Shown piece by piece: positions 17,898 to 25,164 of a stretch of DNA of 37,796 nucleotides. Source of the DNA: Myroides injenensis M09-0166. Lineage in GTDB: Bacteria > Bacteroidota > Bacteroidia > Flavobacteriales > Flavobacteriaceae. The position numbers were made by a program, and so were the translations under genes. The DNA is taken from NCBI RefSeq assembly GCF_000246945.1, contig NZ_BAEX01000024.1, positions 1 through 37,796 of the forward strand. The letters are read 5' to 3'. How positions within the stretch are numbered: position 1 is the first letter of the stretch; the number at the start of each line of letters is the position of its first letter. The notes beneath the pieces were generated by a model. That model did no database searches, was not told the origin of the DNA, and saw only the letters and a program-made list of their open reading frames with translations.

Positions 17898-18773
17898 ATG
17901 GAATGTATGAATGAAATTATTACCTATAGCCAGGGTCCTTCAGCATACAGTGGTATATATGTGAAGGATATAGGAAATATCACTAAAGAAGGCAAACAGG
18001 AAAAGATTAAAAGAATTGTAAATCACACACATAGAGATGACTACTACGTTATTGCAGTGGTTAAAAGAGGAGGATTTACTATGGATTGCGAATTTGATCA
18101 TTATAATGCACAAAATAATTCTATCTTAATCGTTAAACCATATCAAATTTACAGTGTTCGTTCTTTTAGCCAAGATTTTCAAGCATTTTTCTTAGGGGTA
18201 CAAGATTACAGAATACCTAATGAATTAAATTACGCTTTATATAGTCTAAGTGCTAAGCAACAATTATTTTATATCAATGATGAAGATTTAGATTTGCTAT
18301 CTGAAACTTTTGTATTAATGCGCAAGTATTTAAAACGAAACGATGAGTATAAAACCCATATTGTAAATGGATTGTTCTCTACTGCTTTATATAAAATTTG
18401 TTCTTTAATAGAAGAGAGAGAAAATAAATCAGAAGATTTAAAATTACTTAGTCAACCTGCATCTATAACGGCAAATTTTAAACGGTTAATTTCGCATGAA
18501 AGTCATTTAAATCTTCCTTCCTACTTCGCAGAGAAGTTAAACATTACAACTGCACACTTAAATGATTGTGTGAAGAAGACCACTGGTCAGACGGTAAGTT
18601 ATTGGTTAAAAAAATCAATAATTGACGAAGCAAAACGCTTATTGTATTATACTGATAAATCAGTAAAAGAGGTAGCTTTTGATCTTGGCTTTGAAGATCA
18701 CACCTATTTTTCGCGTATGTTCAAGAAACATACTTACCAAACACCATTACAGTTTAGAGCTGAACTACGCTAG
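17898..18773 (+). CDS. AraC family transcriptional regulator
   Basis: The N-terminal half (about 30-130) is a cupin-like sensor, with HTHRDDYYVIAVVKRG and a FDHYNAQNNSILIVKPYQIYSV segment typical of ligand-sensing AraC proteins. The C-terminal 90 residues carry two helix-turn-helix motifs (LPSYFAEKLNITTAHLNDCV and VKEVAFDLGFEDHTYFSRMF) ending TPLQFRAELR. I chose the ATG at 17898 (291 aa) because the longer TTG start at 17871 lies inside the -7 box; the ATG at 17907 is also possible. The next gene, a flavoprotein of the siderophore-interacting family, begins 119 bp downstream on the same strand and is a likely target or partner. Confidence 0.92.
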   Translation: MECMNEIITYSQGPSAYSGIYVKDIGNITKEGKQEKIKRIVNHTHRDDYYVIAVVKRGGFTMDCEFDHYNAQNNSILIVKPYQIYSVRSFSQDFQAFFLGVQDYRIPNELNYALYSLSAKQQLFYINDEDLDLLSETFVLMRKYLKRNDEYKTHIVNGLFSTALYKICSLIEERENKSEDLKLLSQPASITANFKRLISHESHLNLPSYFAEKLNITTAHLNDCVKKTTGQTVSYWLKKSIIDEAKRLLYYTDKSVKEVAFDLGFEDHTYFSRMFKKHTYQTPLQFRAELR

Positions 18774-18892
18774 GCTCTAAACCATTTAATGGTAGCTTCT
18801 TACTTTTACCTCCCACAATAGTCCAATCATATCCTAGATTAGTTTAGCTATCATTTTTATTATTTAAAAGACCTTTGTCCTATCCAATAAAA

Positions 18893-19630
18893 ATGAAGAT
18901 TATGCCGAAGATTCCTAAATTAATTGGAACCCTTGTAAAAACAGCTTGGAGTAAAATGTTTATCGATGTTAAAGTTGTAGAAAAAATACAACTCACCAAT
19001 TCTTTACTTAAAATACGTTTTGAAGGGGACCTCTCAAACACAAACTATCAAGTAGGTCAAGCAATTTTAATGCAGGTATCTGCAACTGAATACAGAAATT
19101 ACAGTCCTTCTCTTTATTGTCCTGAAGAAGGATATTTCGAAGTGATATTTCATCAGAAAGCTAAAGGACCTGGTACAAATTTCTTTAAAACTATTAAGGA
19201 AAACGATATAGTGACCACAAGTATACCAAGAGGACAAAATATGTATGATCACAATATAGATTACCATTATTTTTATGGAGATGAAAGTTGTTTAGGTTTT
19301 TGTAATCACCTGCAGACAACTCTAAAAAAAGATCATAAGTCTCTAAAAGGTATCTTAGAGCTAGAACCAACTAGCGTAAACTATGCCCGTTCAGTATTAG
19401 ATAATATAGATATTGTATCACCTTCTTTAATAGATAAAGCTGAAACAGCGATTGACTATTTATCGTCTATAGATGACTTTAATTGGAATAGAATTAAAAA
19501 TGGACAGTTCTATATCATGGGTAACGCAAAGAGCATTTCTACTTTCAGAAAAGCCCTAAAAGACAAAGGTGTATCAAATCGCAATATAGTTTCTCAACCC
19601 TTTTGGGTGGAAGGAAAAGTTGGACTATAA
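18893..19630 (+). CDS. Siderophore-interacting-type FAD-binding oxidoreductase
   Basis: It resembles the ferredoxin-reductase-like siderophore-interacting proteins (SIP/ViuB), which use FAD and NAD(P)H to reduce ferric siderophores in the cytoplasm. The FAD-binding barrel spans about 17-115, with the RxYS-like signature RNYSPS at 68-73 and the phosphate-binding segment KGPGTNFFKT. The NAD-binding half has YHYFYGDESCLGFCNHL, like the GDETALP motif of the family, and ends FWVEGKVGL. The signatures are divergent, so another flavin reductase role is possible. The start is set at the ATG at 18893 (245 aa); an upstream TTG at 18875 is less likely. It ends 4 bp before the convergent DUF4269 gene, with no obvious terminator. 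Confidence 0.8.
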   Translation: MKIMPKIPKLIGTLVKTAWSKMFIDVKVVEKIQLTNSLLKIRFEGDLSNTNYQVGQAILMQVSATEYRNYSPSLYCPEEGYFEVIFHQKAKGPGTNFFKTIKENDIVTTSIPRGQNMYDHNIDYHYFYGDESCLGFCNHLQTTLKKDHKSLKGILELEPTSVNYARSVLDNIDIVSPSLIDKAETAIDYLSSIDDFNWNRIKNGQFYIMGNAKSISTFRKALKDKGVSNRNIVSQPFWVEGKVGL

Positions 19631-19634
19631 AAGT

Positions 19635-20168
19635 TTATTCTAATTGATAGTCTAAGATGGCTTGATAAGGATCTCCTTCTAACTGTAATAGATGGGCAAA
19701 TGCAGGTTCAGTTTTTACGCCTTTTCGTTTTAAGTGAATTACATTAGATTTAAAAATCGCACCTTTATTTGCTAATATCTCATATTCTTTTAGCATATGG
19801 CGATAACCATCTTGTTGTTCGACGGGACGGTCTTGTCCAAAAAGTTCAACGGGGAAATCTTCTAACAAAAAACTAGCGACAACGGTTTGAATTTTAGATT
19901 TTACCTTAGCAGTACAATTAAAATTAGGATAATGCCCAAAACTTTCTTTAATAGTTTCTAGAAAATGATTCTTGTCTTTAAAAAAGCAAGCAATATCAAG
20001 GTCGCTATTATCAACAGCAATGTCGATAGGGTATGTCCCTATCAAAACAGGATCATAAGCATGTAATAATTTCATTATTTGATGATCGTGTAACAGTTTG
20101 TAGATTTTCTGTTGCACGGTTGTCCCATGCTTTAAATAATCTAATGTTTTAAAATTTACTTTTTTCAT
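19635..20168 (-). CDS. DUF4269 family nucleotidyltransferase-like protein
   Basis: A 177-aa protein of the DUF4269 type, related in layout to minimal nucleotidyltransferases: a GTYP loop at 44-47 followed by SDLDIAC at 55-61, which supplies the two Asp of a metal site, and a third acidic strand FPVELFGQ near 105-112. The activity has not been established for the family as far as I know. I start it at the ATG at 20168; the longer TTG start at 20216 falls inside the -7 box at 20214-20221. It lies after the SMR gene on the same strand and overlaps nothing. Confidence 0.8.
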   Translation of the reverse strand: MKKVNFKTLDYLKHGTTVQQKIYKLLHDHQIMKLLHAYDPVLIGTYPIDIAVDNSDLDIACFFKDKNHFLETIKESFGHYPNFNCTAKVKSKIQTVVASFLLEDFPVELFGQDRPVEQQDGYRHMLKEYEILANKGAIFKSNVIHLKRKGVKTEPAFAHLLQLEGDPYQAILDYQLE

Positions 20169-20213
20169 TGCTCTTTTTATTACATCTAGACGAATATAAA
20201 AAGTTTTACCACA

Positions 20214-20245
20214 CAAAACTAATTAATGCACGGTCATTTTGGAAA
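20214..20245 (-). promoter_or_regulatory. Candidate promoter of the DUF4269 gene, partly inside the SMR gene
   Basis: On the minus strand TTTC (20242-20245), 20 bp, then TAGTTTTG (20214-20221), a full TAnnTTTG match. It overlaps the last codons and stop of the SMR gene. The ATG of the target is 46 bp further on. Confidence 0.4.
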
Positions 20246-20555
20246 AGACATTAATCACCACTACTCCTATCACAATAAAAGTTAAACCTATAATTGCTGG
20301 TAAATCTGGTTTTTGTTGATATAGTATAATACCTAAAAGTGTAATTAACAATATCCCTACTCCTGACCAAATAGCATAGGCTACTCCAACTGGAATAGTT
20401 CGAAGTGTCAGACTTAAACAATAAAACGCACATCCATACATCGAGATAGTCAAAATACTTGGATATAATTTAGTAAATTCATCAGAGGCTTTAAGAGCAC
20501 TGGTGCCTATAGTTTCACAAATAATAGCTATCAGTAGAAATAAAAAATTCTTCAT
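20223..20555 (-). CDS. SMR family small multidrug/guanidinium-type efflux subunit
   Basis: A four-helix inner-membrane exporter subunit that works as a dimer with proton exchange. With the start at the ATG at 20555 (110 aa) the essential membrane Glu falls at position 14, exactly as in EmrE, in the segment LLIAIICETIGTSALKAS. Four hydrophobic helices are visible (about 3-21, 33-52, 58-79, 86-104). The loop segment PVGVAYAIWSGVG is the SMR signature. The upstream extension to 20612 starts with TTG inside a palindrome and is rejected. A possible activator site lies upstream. Whether it exports quaternary ammonium compounds or guanidinium cannot be decided here; no guanidine riboswitch was seen. 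Confidence 0.92.
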   Translation of the reverse strand: MKNFLFLLIAIICETIGTSALKASDEFTKLYPSILTISMYGCAFYCLSLTLRTIPVGVAYAIWSGVGILLITLLGIILYQQKPDLPAIIGLTFIVIGVVVINVFSKMTVH

Positions 20556-20575
20556 CGTATATAATTTTATAGCAA

Positions 20576-20583
20576 CAAAAGTA
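20576..20583 (-). promoter_or_regulatory. -7 box of the SMR gene
   Basis: TACTTTTG on the minus strand matches TAnnTTTG and lies about 20 bp before the ATG. The -33 position has TTAT instead of TTTG, which suggests an activator-dependent promoter. Confidence 0.45.
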
Positions 20584-20590
20584 GAGTGAT

Positions 20591-20632
20591 AAAAAAAAGG
20601 ATAATTTGACAAATGTCAAATTATCCTTTTTT
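20591..20632. terminator. Perfect 19-bp palindrome: bidirectional terminator and possible Crp/Fnr site
   Basis: The arms at 20593-20611 and 20614-20632 are perfectly complementary with only two bases between them. On the minus strand the stem ends in a run of eight T, so it can terminate the Crp/Fnr gene ending at 20684. Its core TTGACAAATGTCAA differs from the FNR box TTGATnnnnATCAA at only two symmetric positions, and its centre lies about 42 bp before the predicted SMR transcription start. Confidence 0.7.
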
Positions 20633-20683
20633 AATATTTTCGTATAAGTCTAAACTTTATCTATTCCTTTTTTAGTCAAAATA

Positions 20684-21244
20684 CTATAATTTTCTAATTC
20701 TGCTTAACGTCTCTGGTGTAATACCTAAATAGGAAGCTATATTACCTAGTGGTAAACGATGAAAATTCTCTCCTAATGTTTTTACCAAACGATGATAACG
20801 CTCTATAGCAGACATCGTTTGTAATTGGAAAGCTCGTTCTTCAAGTTCTATACAATAATCCTCAGTTGACCTTCTTCCTATTACATTTAATTCAGGATAT
20901 TCCCTGTAGAATCGCATAAGTATTTGATTAGATAAAGCCAATAAGGTGCAGTCTTCCATACATTGTATATATTCCAGAGAAGGTTTGCTCTTGTACATTT
21001 GATAAGTAGAACCCATTATGGTATTTTCAAAGACAAACCACACATCAACTTCTTTATCATCTATTTCATAGAATCCTCGAACAAAGCCTTTTTCCAAAAC
21101 ATACAAACTCCCAGACAACTGACCTTTTTTCAATATTATATCTCCCTTCTTTTTGTGAAGGACTTGAATATTTTGCTCTAAACTTTCTTTGCACTGTGGT
21201 GATAAATAGCCATATTGCTCAAATAATCGAATTATCATATTCAT
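20684..21244 (-). CDS. Crp/Fnr family transcriptional regulator
   Basis: The N-terminal cyclic-nucleotide-binding-like beta roll (about 20-115) contains KKGQLSGSLYVLEKGFVRGFY. A dimer helix follows, and the C-terminal helix-turn-helix is LPLGNIASYLGITPETLSRIRKL (164-186). There is no N-terminal Cys cluster, so it is not an oxygen-sensing Fe-S FNR. The cNMP-binding residues of true CRP are not evident either. It is the last gene of a possible three-gene unit with the P-loop ATPase and the GNAT pseudogene, 33 bp downstream of the latter. A palindrome just past its end may be its own target site at the SMR promoter. Confidence 0.9.
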   Translation of the reverse strand: MNMIIRLFEQYGYLSPQCKESLEQNIQVLHKKKGDIILKKGQLSGSLYVLEKGFVRGFYEIDDKEVDVWFVFENTIMGSTYQMYKSKPSLEYIQCMEDCTLLALSNQILMRFYREYPELNVIGRRSTEDYCIELEERAFQLQTMSAIERYHRLVKTLGENFHRLPLGNIASYLGITPETLSRIRKL

Positions 21245-21277
21245 AATTGAACGGTATTACCTTTTAACCTATTTGTT

Positions 21278-21787
21278 CTATCTAATATACCAAAAATGAT
21301 CGACATTCTGATATACAAATACATTTTTCACTCGAAAGCCAACCTTTTCTAAAATATGCCTAGAAGCAGTATTTCCCACTTCTGATATGGCGTGTATAGG
21401 TAATGTGTTTAAATGAATATCAGCGTACTCCAAACAAGCTAATGCTGCTTCTGTGGCATAACCTTTTCCCCAAGCATCATAAATAAATCAATAACCCAAA
21501 TCTAAATAACGTTCTACTCCATTTTGACCATCTGTAATCATTTTGAAACCAGTCCAGCCAATAAATTTATTGGTGTTTTTTTCAATAACAGCTGATCTAC
21601 CAACGCCAAAAACTTCGTATTGATTGCGGATAAACTTAATATTATCCAGCGCTTCAGCACGAGAGGAAATCACTTTCCTGCCTAAATATTGTTGTACTCT
21701 TTCATCTCCGTCTAAAATAAACATTCCCTCTACATCTGTAAGTAGTAATGGGCGCATACTTAATCGCTCTGTTTCTAACTGTATCAT
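21278..21787 (-). pseudogene. GNAT acetyltransferase with one nonsense mutation
   Basis: A RimJ/RimL-type acetyltransferase: MIQLETERLSMRPLLLTD at the start, FIGWTGFK in the middle, then acetyl-CoA-binding WGKGYATEAA and ISEVGNTASRHILEKVGF. The frame is interrupted by a TGA at 21488-21490, between LDLGY and FIYDAWGKGYATEA, exactly where relatives have an Arg (GYRF...). CGA to TGA is a single C-to-T change. Reading through gives a full 169-residue protein ending at 21278. The truncated 99-residue product would lack the whole acetyl-CoA site. The P-loop ATPase gene lies 15 bp upstream. Confidence 0.85.
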
Positions 21788-21802
21788 CTGGCTCTTATTT
21801 AG

Positions 21803-22333
21803 TTACAAATCTATATTTTTTATTACAAAGTCAATACGCTCTTGAATACTAACTTTAGGCAACTCAATACACTGATAGCCAAATTGACAATATACTTTTC
21901 TCATCATTTCATAGGTTCTAATCGCTTCTTCATAAGTCTGCTTTCTTTCCTTATCACGCTCATAAATGCTTTCCCAAGGAGGAAGTATAAAAACACTCTT
22001 ATTATATGGATACTTTTTAACTAATTCTAATTCTTGTTTTTCTACAAGTAGTTCTTCTAAATAAGCATAGCCAATACAATCAATGATCCCCCTATCCCAA
22101 AGCGTTAATCCATTATTATGTATTGTATAATCCTCTACTGAACGATTCAGCATTTCTTGGTAAAAAAGCTGTTTATCCTTCCATGGTAATGCACTACCTC
22201 CTTTTGCTATCTGACACTGAATTACAGCTCTACCCACTTCAGGAACGATAGAATATCCTTTTTCTGAAAGGGCATTTAACAAAGTGGTTTTACCACTTCC
22301 TGGTCCACCTGTAAATACTATTTTGCTACTCAT
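21803..22333 (-). CDS. P-loop AAA-type ATPase (NadR/AAA_28-like)
   Basis: A 176-aa ATP-binding protein with a Walker A motif GGPGSGKTT at residues 9-17, a DRG-containing segment (LWDRGIIDCIGYAY) resembling nucleoside or nucleotide kinases, and a Lys/Arg-rich lid region (YERDKERKQTYEEA). Its size and layout resemble the NadR kinase-like AAA_28 proteins, often annotated simply as ATPase. It probably phosphorylates a small molecule, but no substrate can be named. It is the first gene of a minus-strand unit with the GNAT pseudogene and the Crp/Fnr gene, after a 760-bp gap. Confidence 0.85.
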   Translation of the reverse strand: MSSKIVFTGGPGSGKTTLLNALSEKGYSIVPEVGRAVIQCQIAKGGSALPWKDKQLFYQEMLNRSVEDYTIHNNGLTLWDRGIIDCIGYAYLEELLVEKQELELVKKYPYNKSVFILPPWESIYERDKERKQTYEEAIRTYEMMRKVYCQFGYQCIELPKVSIQERIDFVIKNIDL

Positions 22334-23093
22334 AATTATAGTTTTTTTTGATAATACTTTGGTATTTAAAAAAATCTCTTTCAGATTTCACTCCCATGAT
22401 AAACTATAGAAATCACCTACAATAAACCCTAAAGTTTATATAGTTATTCTTTTATAAAATAAATAAGGGATACTCTATTTTGAAGAAAAATACAAAGTCC
22501 ATAAAATATAAGAAAATATGGAAAAATAGCTATTATTGTCTTGCCCTATATATAGTAATAATTAGAGTCAGAAAGATTGCTAAAAGAAATCATAAAATAA
22601 GCTATGGAAGTATTTCTCAATTTTAAAGAGAAACAGAAAGAAATAAATCTGTCTTTAGTAAGTATTCAAATTTAAATAACTTTTCAGTAAATTCACAATA
22701 ACTTTGTAGAATTTAGCATCTTTTTAAAAATAACTTATCTTGTATTATGATTCAAAAAACACCATCAAATAACATTAGATAGAAATATTATTTATTATTG
22801 CGCTTAATGGAACAAAGATGTAAAAGTTAAATGTTTTTAAACTACAAATAGCTCATATATTGCTTAAAAAGCACTTTTATAACTATTTATTTAGTATAAA
22901 TATCAAATATTTTTTTAATATTCCTAACTAATAACAACGATATTAATACTACAAACACTTAATTAACAGTAGATTACAAATCAATTAACGCAATCATACA
23001 AATTGATTATTATTTATTGGTATAGTTTGTGTTGAAATATATACCTATTAAAAGACCTGAAAAATTATTTTTTTAAAGTCTTGATTTAAAATA
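22334..23093. other. Long intergenic region, no gene seen
   Basis: About 760 bp of AT-rich DNA between two divergent genes, the longest gap in the window. I see no coding region, RNA gene or strong hairpin. A near-match TATAGTTTG at 23021-23029 has the wrong spacing for a TAnnTTTG box. A small RNA could be missed here. Confidence 0.4.
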
Positions 23094-23318
23094 ATGCATA
23101 ATACCAATAAGTCTATGGATTTCTTTTTAGACAACACGAATATCGGAATATATATATCTATTTTTGTTTGCACTATCATACTATTTAGTGCATTAATTAT
23201 TACTAGTAAACATATTGGTAGAGATGATAAGGTTCTGGCTTTAATGCTCTTAATTGCCTTAGCTCCAGTAGGCATTGCCTATTCAGTTTACTTGCGCTTT
23301 TTAAAACATACTGAATAA
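23094..23318 (+). CDS. Small membrane protein, 74 aa
   Basis: Two hydrophobic segments (about 17-37 and 47-66) make it a small two-span membrane protein. The second segment, DDKVLALMLLIALAPVGIAY, followed by a Tyr and basic residues, resembles the PLDc_N-type membrane motif (hydrophobic run, Pro-x-Gly, Tyr), but this is a weak resemblance. The frame starts at an ATG and ends just before a hairpin shared with the convergent S41 peptidase gene. No function can be given. Confidence 0.6.
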   Translation: MHNTNKSMDFFLDNTNIGIYISIFVCTIILFSALIITSKHIGRDDKVLALMLLIALAPVGIAYSVYLRFLKHTE

Positions 23319-23331
23319 ATAGCTTTTATAA

Positions 23332-23363
23332 AATAAAAAAAGGGACATCTTTCGAAGTCCCTT
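23332..23363 (-). terminator. Terminator of the S41 peptidase gene
   Basis: The arms AAGGGAC (23340-23346) and GTCCCTT (23357-23363) enclose a loop with a further short pairing. On the minus strand a T-rich run follows (23332-23339). It lies 8 bp past the peptidase stop and may also serve the small plus-strand gene. Confidence 0.7.
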
Positions 23364-23370
23364 ATATTAA

Positions 23371-24843
23371 TTATTTTTGGTTATTCTCTATTAATTTTAA
23401 AGCTAAATTTAACTCTGCATCCTCTACATCTTTCAGACTTTGCTGAAAATCTTTATTGGAAATATAATAGTCAGGAATCACACCTCTACACTCTTTCTCT
23501 GCATTAACGTGATTATTAAAGAATACTTCTGAACGAGGTAAATCAACTATAGTTTCAGTATTTGGTAATTTATAGTTTAAAAACCATGCTGCTGTAGTAA
23601 AATTACTACAACTACGCGTCTCTTGTCCTACAATTAGACCTCTATTATTATCTCTAAACAAATTTGCAAAATAAGCAGCTGCAGAAACTGTATTATTGTC
23701 AATTAATAAAATTACATTACCAGTAAAAGCGTTTCTATCTTGTGGGTAATTCTCTACGTAAGATTCGTCTAAACGCGTATTCCCATAATAATAACCGTCT
23801 TCTTCATTCTTATCAAAGCGCTGTGCCATAAAGTTATTCATTGTAGCAACATCTGTATAAGTAGCTAATCTTCCACTTCCATCAACTAAATTCTTTTTCT
23901 CTTGTATCTCTATAACTTTAGTACCATAGCGGTAATTATTTTTGAAGATCTTATCCTTAGTGATAAAAGAATAATAAAGTGGAATATTCGATAACGCTCC
24001 TCCTCCATTTCCTCTGATATCGAAAATTAAGTTCTTAATACCATCTGTTTTAAACTGCTCAAAAATTTTATTCAAAATATAATAAGCATATTCTTCAGAA
24101 AGATCAAATGTTCTAATTTCAACAATAGCAGTTTCATCATTAATCTTACGAGCATAGATTCCACTGTTATAAGCAATTAAATCTACTGGAAGAATTGTCT
24201 TAGTAGAATTATAATGATAGCGATAGTAATCAATAGAAGGTAAAGTAACTATTTTCGTTGCAGTGTCACTATCATTTACCTTATATTCTATTTTGTATTC
24301 TTTTGCATCAGGATTCATTAATGAAGTATAAATAGAAAACTCCATCTGACTACTCGCCTCTGAATTTCCATCTGCTTTACGAGGCACGCGCTCTAAAATT
24401 TTATCGACAGAAATATTGTTTACTTTGATAATTTGTGCACCACTAGGTATTTCATTTGTGTATTGATTTACGTACACTTTATTATTAAAAACAGCAGTTT
24501 CTAATGGAAAGAAACGAATTGATTTTGTAAAATCCTGAAAGAAAATACCATCTGGAGAAATCCCCGAATGAGCATCACGAATTAATTTAATAGGGCTTTC
24601 TAGTAAAAAGTTAGCAAAAGTAGGTTCTTTCTCTATTCTCTTTCTTGATTGTTTTACCTCACTGTCAAATTCTTTTTCAGATATAAAGCGATAGGGATTA
24701 GGATGTTGTTTTTTAACGATATCAACTAAGGCATCAAAATCTTCCAAATAATCTTCTTTTGTCATTTCAGAATATTTTTTCTGTCCATAAGAGAATCCTT
24801 GTACTAATAAAACAACTGCTATTAATAGAAACTTTTTAATCAT
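23371..24843 (-). CDS. S41 family peptidase (C-terminal processing protease type)
   Basis: An exported serine protease of the tail-specific protease family. A signal peptide (1-21) ends at SYGQ. A segment RDAHSGIS (89-96) is typical of the N-terminal cap. A PDZ-like region (about 115-210) contains GAQIIKVNNISVDKIL. The catalytic domain has NLIFDIRGNGGG (271-282) and the nucleophile Ser387 in NNTVSAAAYFANLFRDN. The expected Lys of a Ser-Lys dyad is not obvious after it; many family members use other arrangements. It has a candidate promoter at 24926-24953 and a leader with a stable hairpin. It stands alone and its substrate is unknown. Confidence 0.9.
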   Translation of the reverse strand: MIKKFLLIAVVLLVQGFSYGQKKYSEMTKEDYLEDFDALVDIVKKQHPNPYRFISEKEFDSEVKQSRKRIEKEPTFANFLLESPIKLIRDAHSGISPDGIFFQDFTKSIRFFPLETAVFNNKVYVNQYTNEIPSGAQIIKVNNISVDKILERVPRKADGNSEASSQMEFSIYTSLMNPDAKEYKIEYKVNDSDTATKIVTLPSIDYYRYHYNSTKTILPVDLIAYNSGIYARKINDETAIVEIRTFDLSEEYAYYILNKIFEQFKTDGIKNLIFDIRGNGGGALSNIPLYYSFITKDKIFKNNYRYGTKVIEIQEKKNLVDGSGRLATYTDVATMNNFMAQRFDKNEEDGYYYGNTRLDESYVENYPQDRNAFTGNVILLIDNNTVSAAAYFANLFRDNNRGLIVGQETRSCSNFTTAAWFLNYKLPNTETIVDLPRSEVFFNNHVNAEKECRGVIPDYYISNKDFQQSLKDVEDAELNLALKLIENNQK

Positions 24844-24871
24844 ATAATAAATAAAGTTTACGTTTATAGTA

Positions 24872-24903
24872 AAAAAACAACATAATTAAATATGTTGTTT
24901 TTT
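24872..24903 (-). promoter_or_regulatory. Terminator-like hairpin in the leader of the S41 peptidase
   Basis: A perfect 13-bp stem (24872-24884 with 24891-24903, 6-base loop) ends in a run of T on the minus strand. It lies between the predicted transcription start (about 24919) and the ATG at 24843. It is nearly all A-T, so its strength is uncertain. It could reduce or regulate read-through into the gene. Confidence 0.4.
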
Positions 24904-24925
24904 AATTATAACATTAAATAAAAAA

Positions 24926-24953
24926 CAAAAGTATTAATTTATCTTTTTAACAA
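24926..24953 (-). promoter_or_regulatory. Promoter of the S41 peptidase gene
   Basis: On the minus strand TTG (24951-24953), 17 bp, then TACTTTTG (24926-24933), a full TAnnTTTG match. The leader would be about 75 nt and contain the hairpin at 24872-24903. Confidence 0.6.
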
Positions 24954-25001
24954 TTGTATTTCACATAAATTTAATACTAGTAATTTTTGAGATTTTTTAA
25001 T

Positions 25002-25038
25002 AAAAGAAAAGACCAGCAATATAAAATTACTGGTCTTT
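25002..25038 (-). terminator. Terminator of the sigma factor operon
   Basis: The arms AAAGACCAG (25008-25016) and CTGGTCTTT (25030-25038) pair perfectly, with three more inner pairs after one mismatch. On the minus strand a T-rich tail follows. It lies about 130 bp after the beta-barrel gene stop. Confidence 0.7.
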
Positions 25039-25079
25039 AACTCATAAACAACTGATTTTCATTACTAATCACTTACTTT

Positions 25080-25111
25080 AATTATTTATTAAGTATACTT
25101 AATAAATAATT
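25080..25111. repeat. Perfect 32-bp palindrome without a spacer
   Basis: AATTATTTATTAAGTA (25080-25095) is followed immediately by its exact reverse complement. It lies 54 bp past the stop of the beta-barrel gene and before the operon terminator. It has very low GC and no loop, so it is a poor terminator; it may be a protein-binding site or a cruciform-prone sequence. Confidence 0.6.
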
Positions 25112-25164
25112 CATATAATATGACTTTTAAGAATAATAAATAAGTAGAAAAAGAAAATATCTAC

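Noticed and set aside
20223-20612. A longer start for the SMR gene at 20612
   Set aside because: It is a TTG inside the palindrome; the ATG at 20555 places the essential Glu at position 14 as in EmrE.
20223-20612. Guanidine riboswitch upstream of the SMR gene
   Set aside because: The leader is too short (about 15-20 nt after the -7 box) and shows no conserved guanidine-riboswitch elements.
23048-23275. A 75-codon minus-strand frame opposite the small membrane protein
   Set aside because: It is the reverse of the more plausible plus-strand membrane protein (ATG start, two membrane spans) and has a Lys/Ile/Ser shadow composition.
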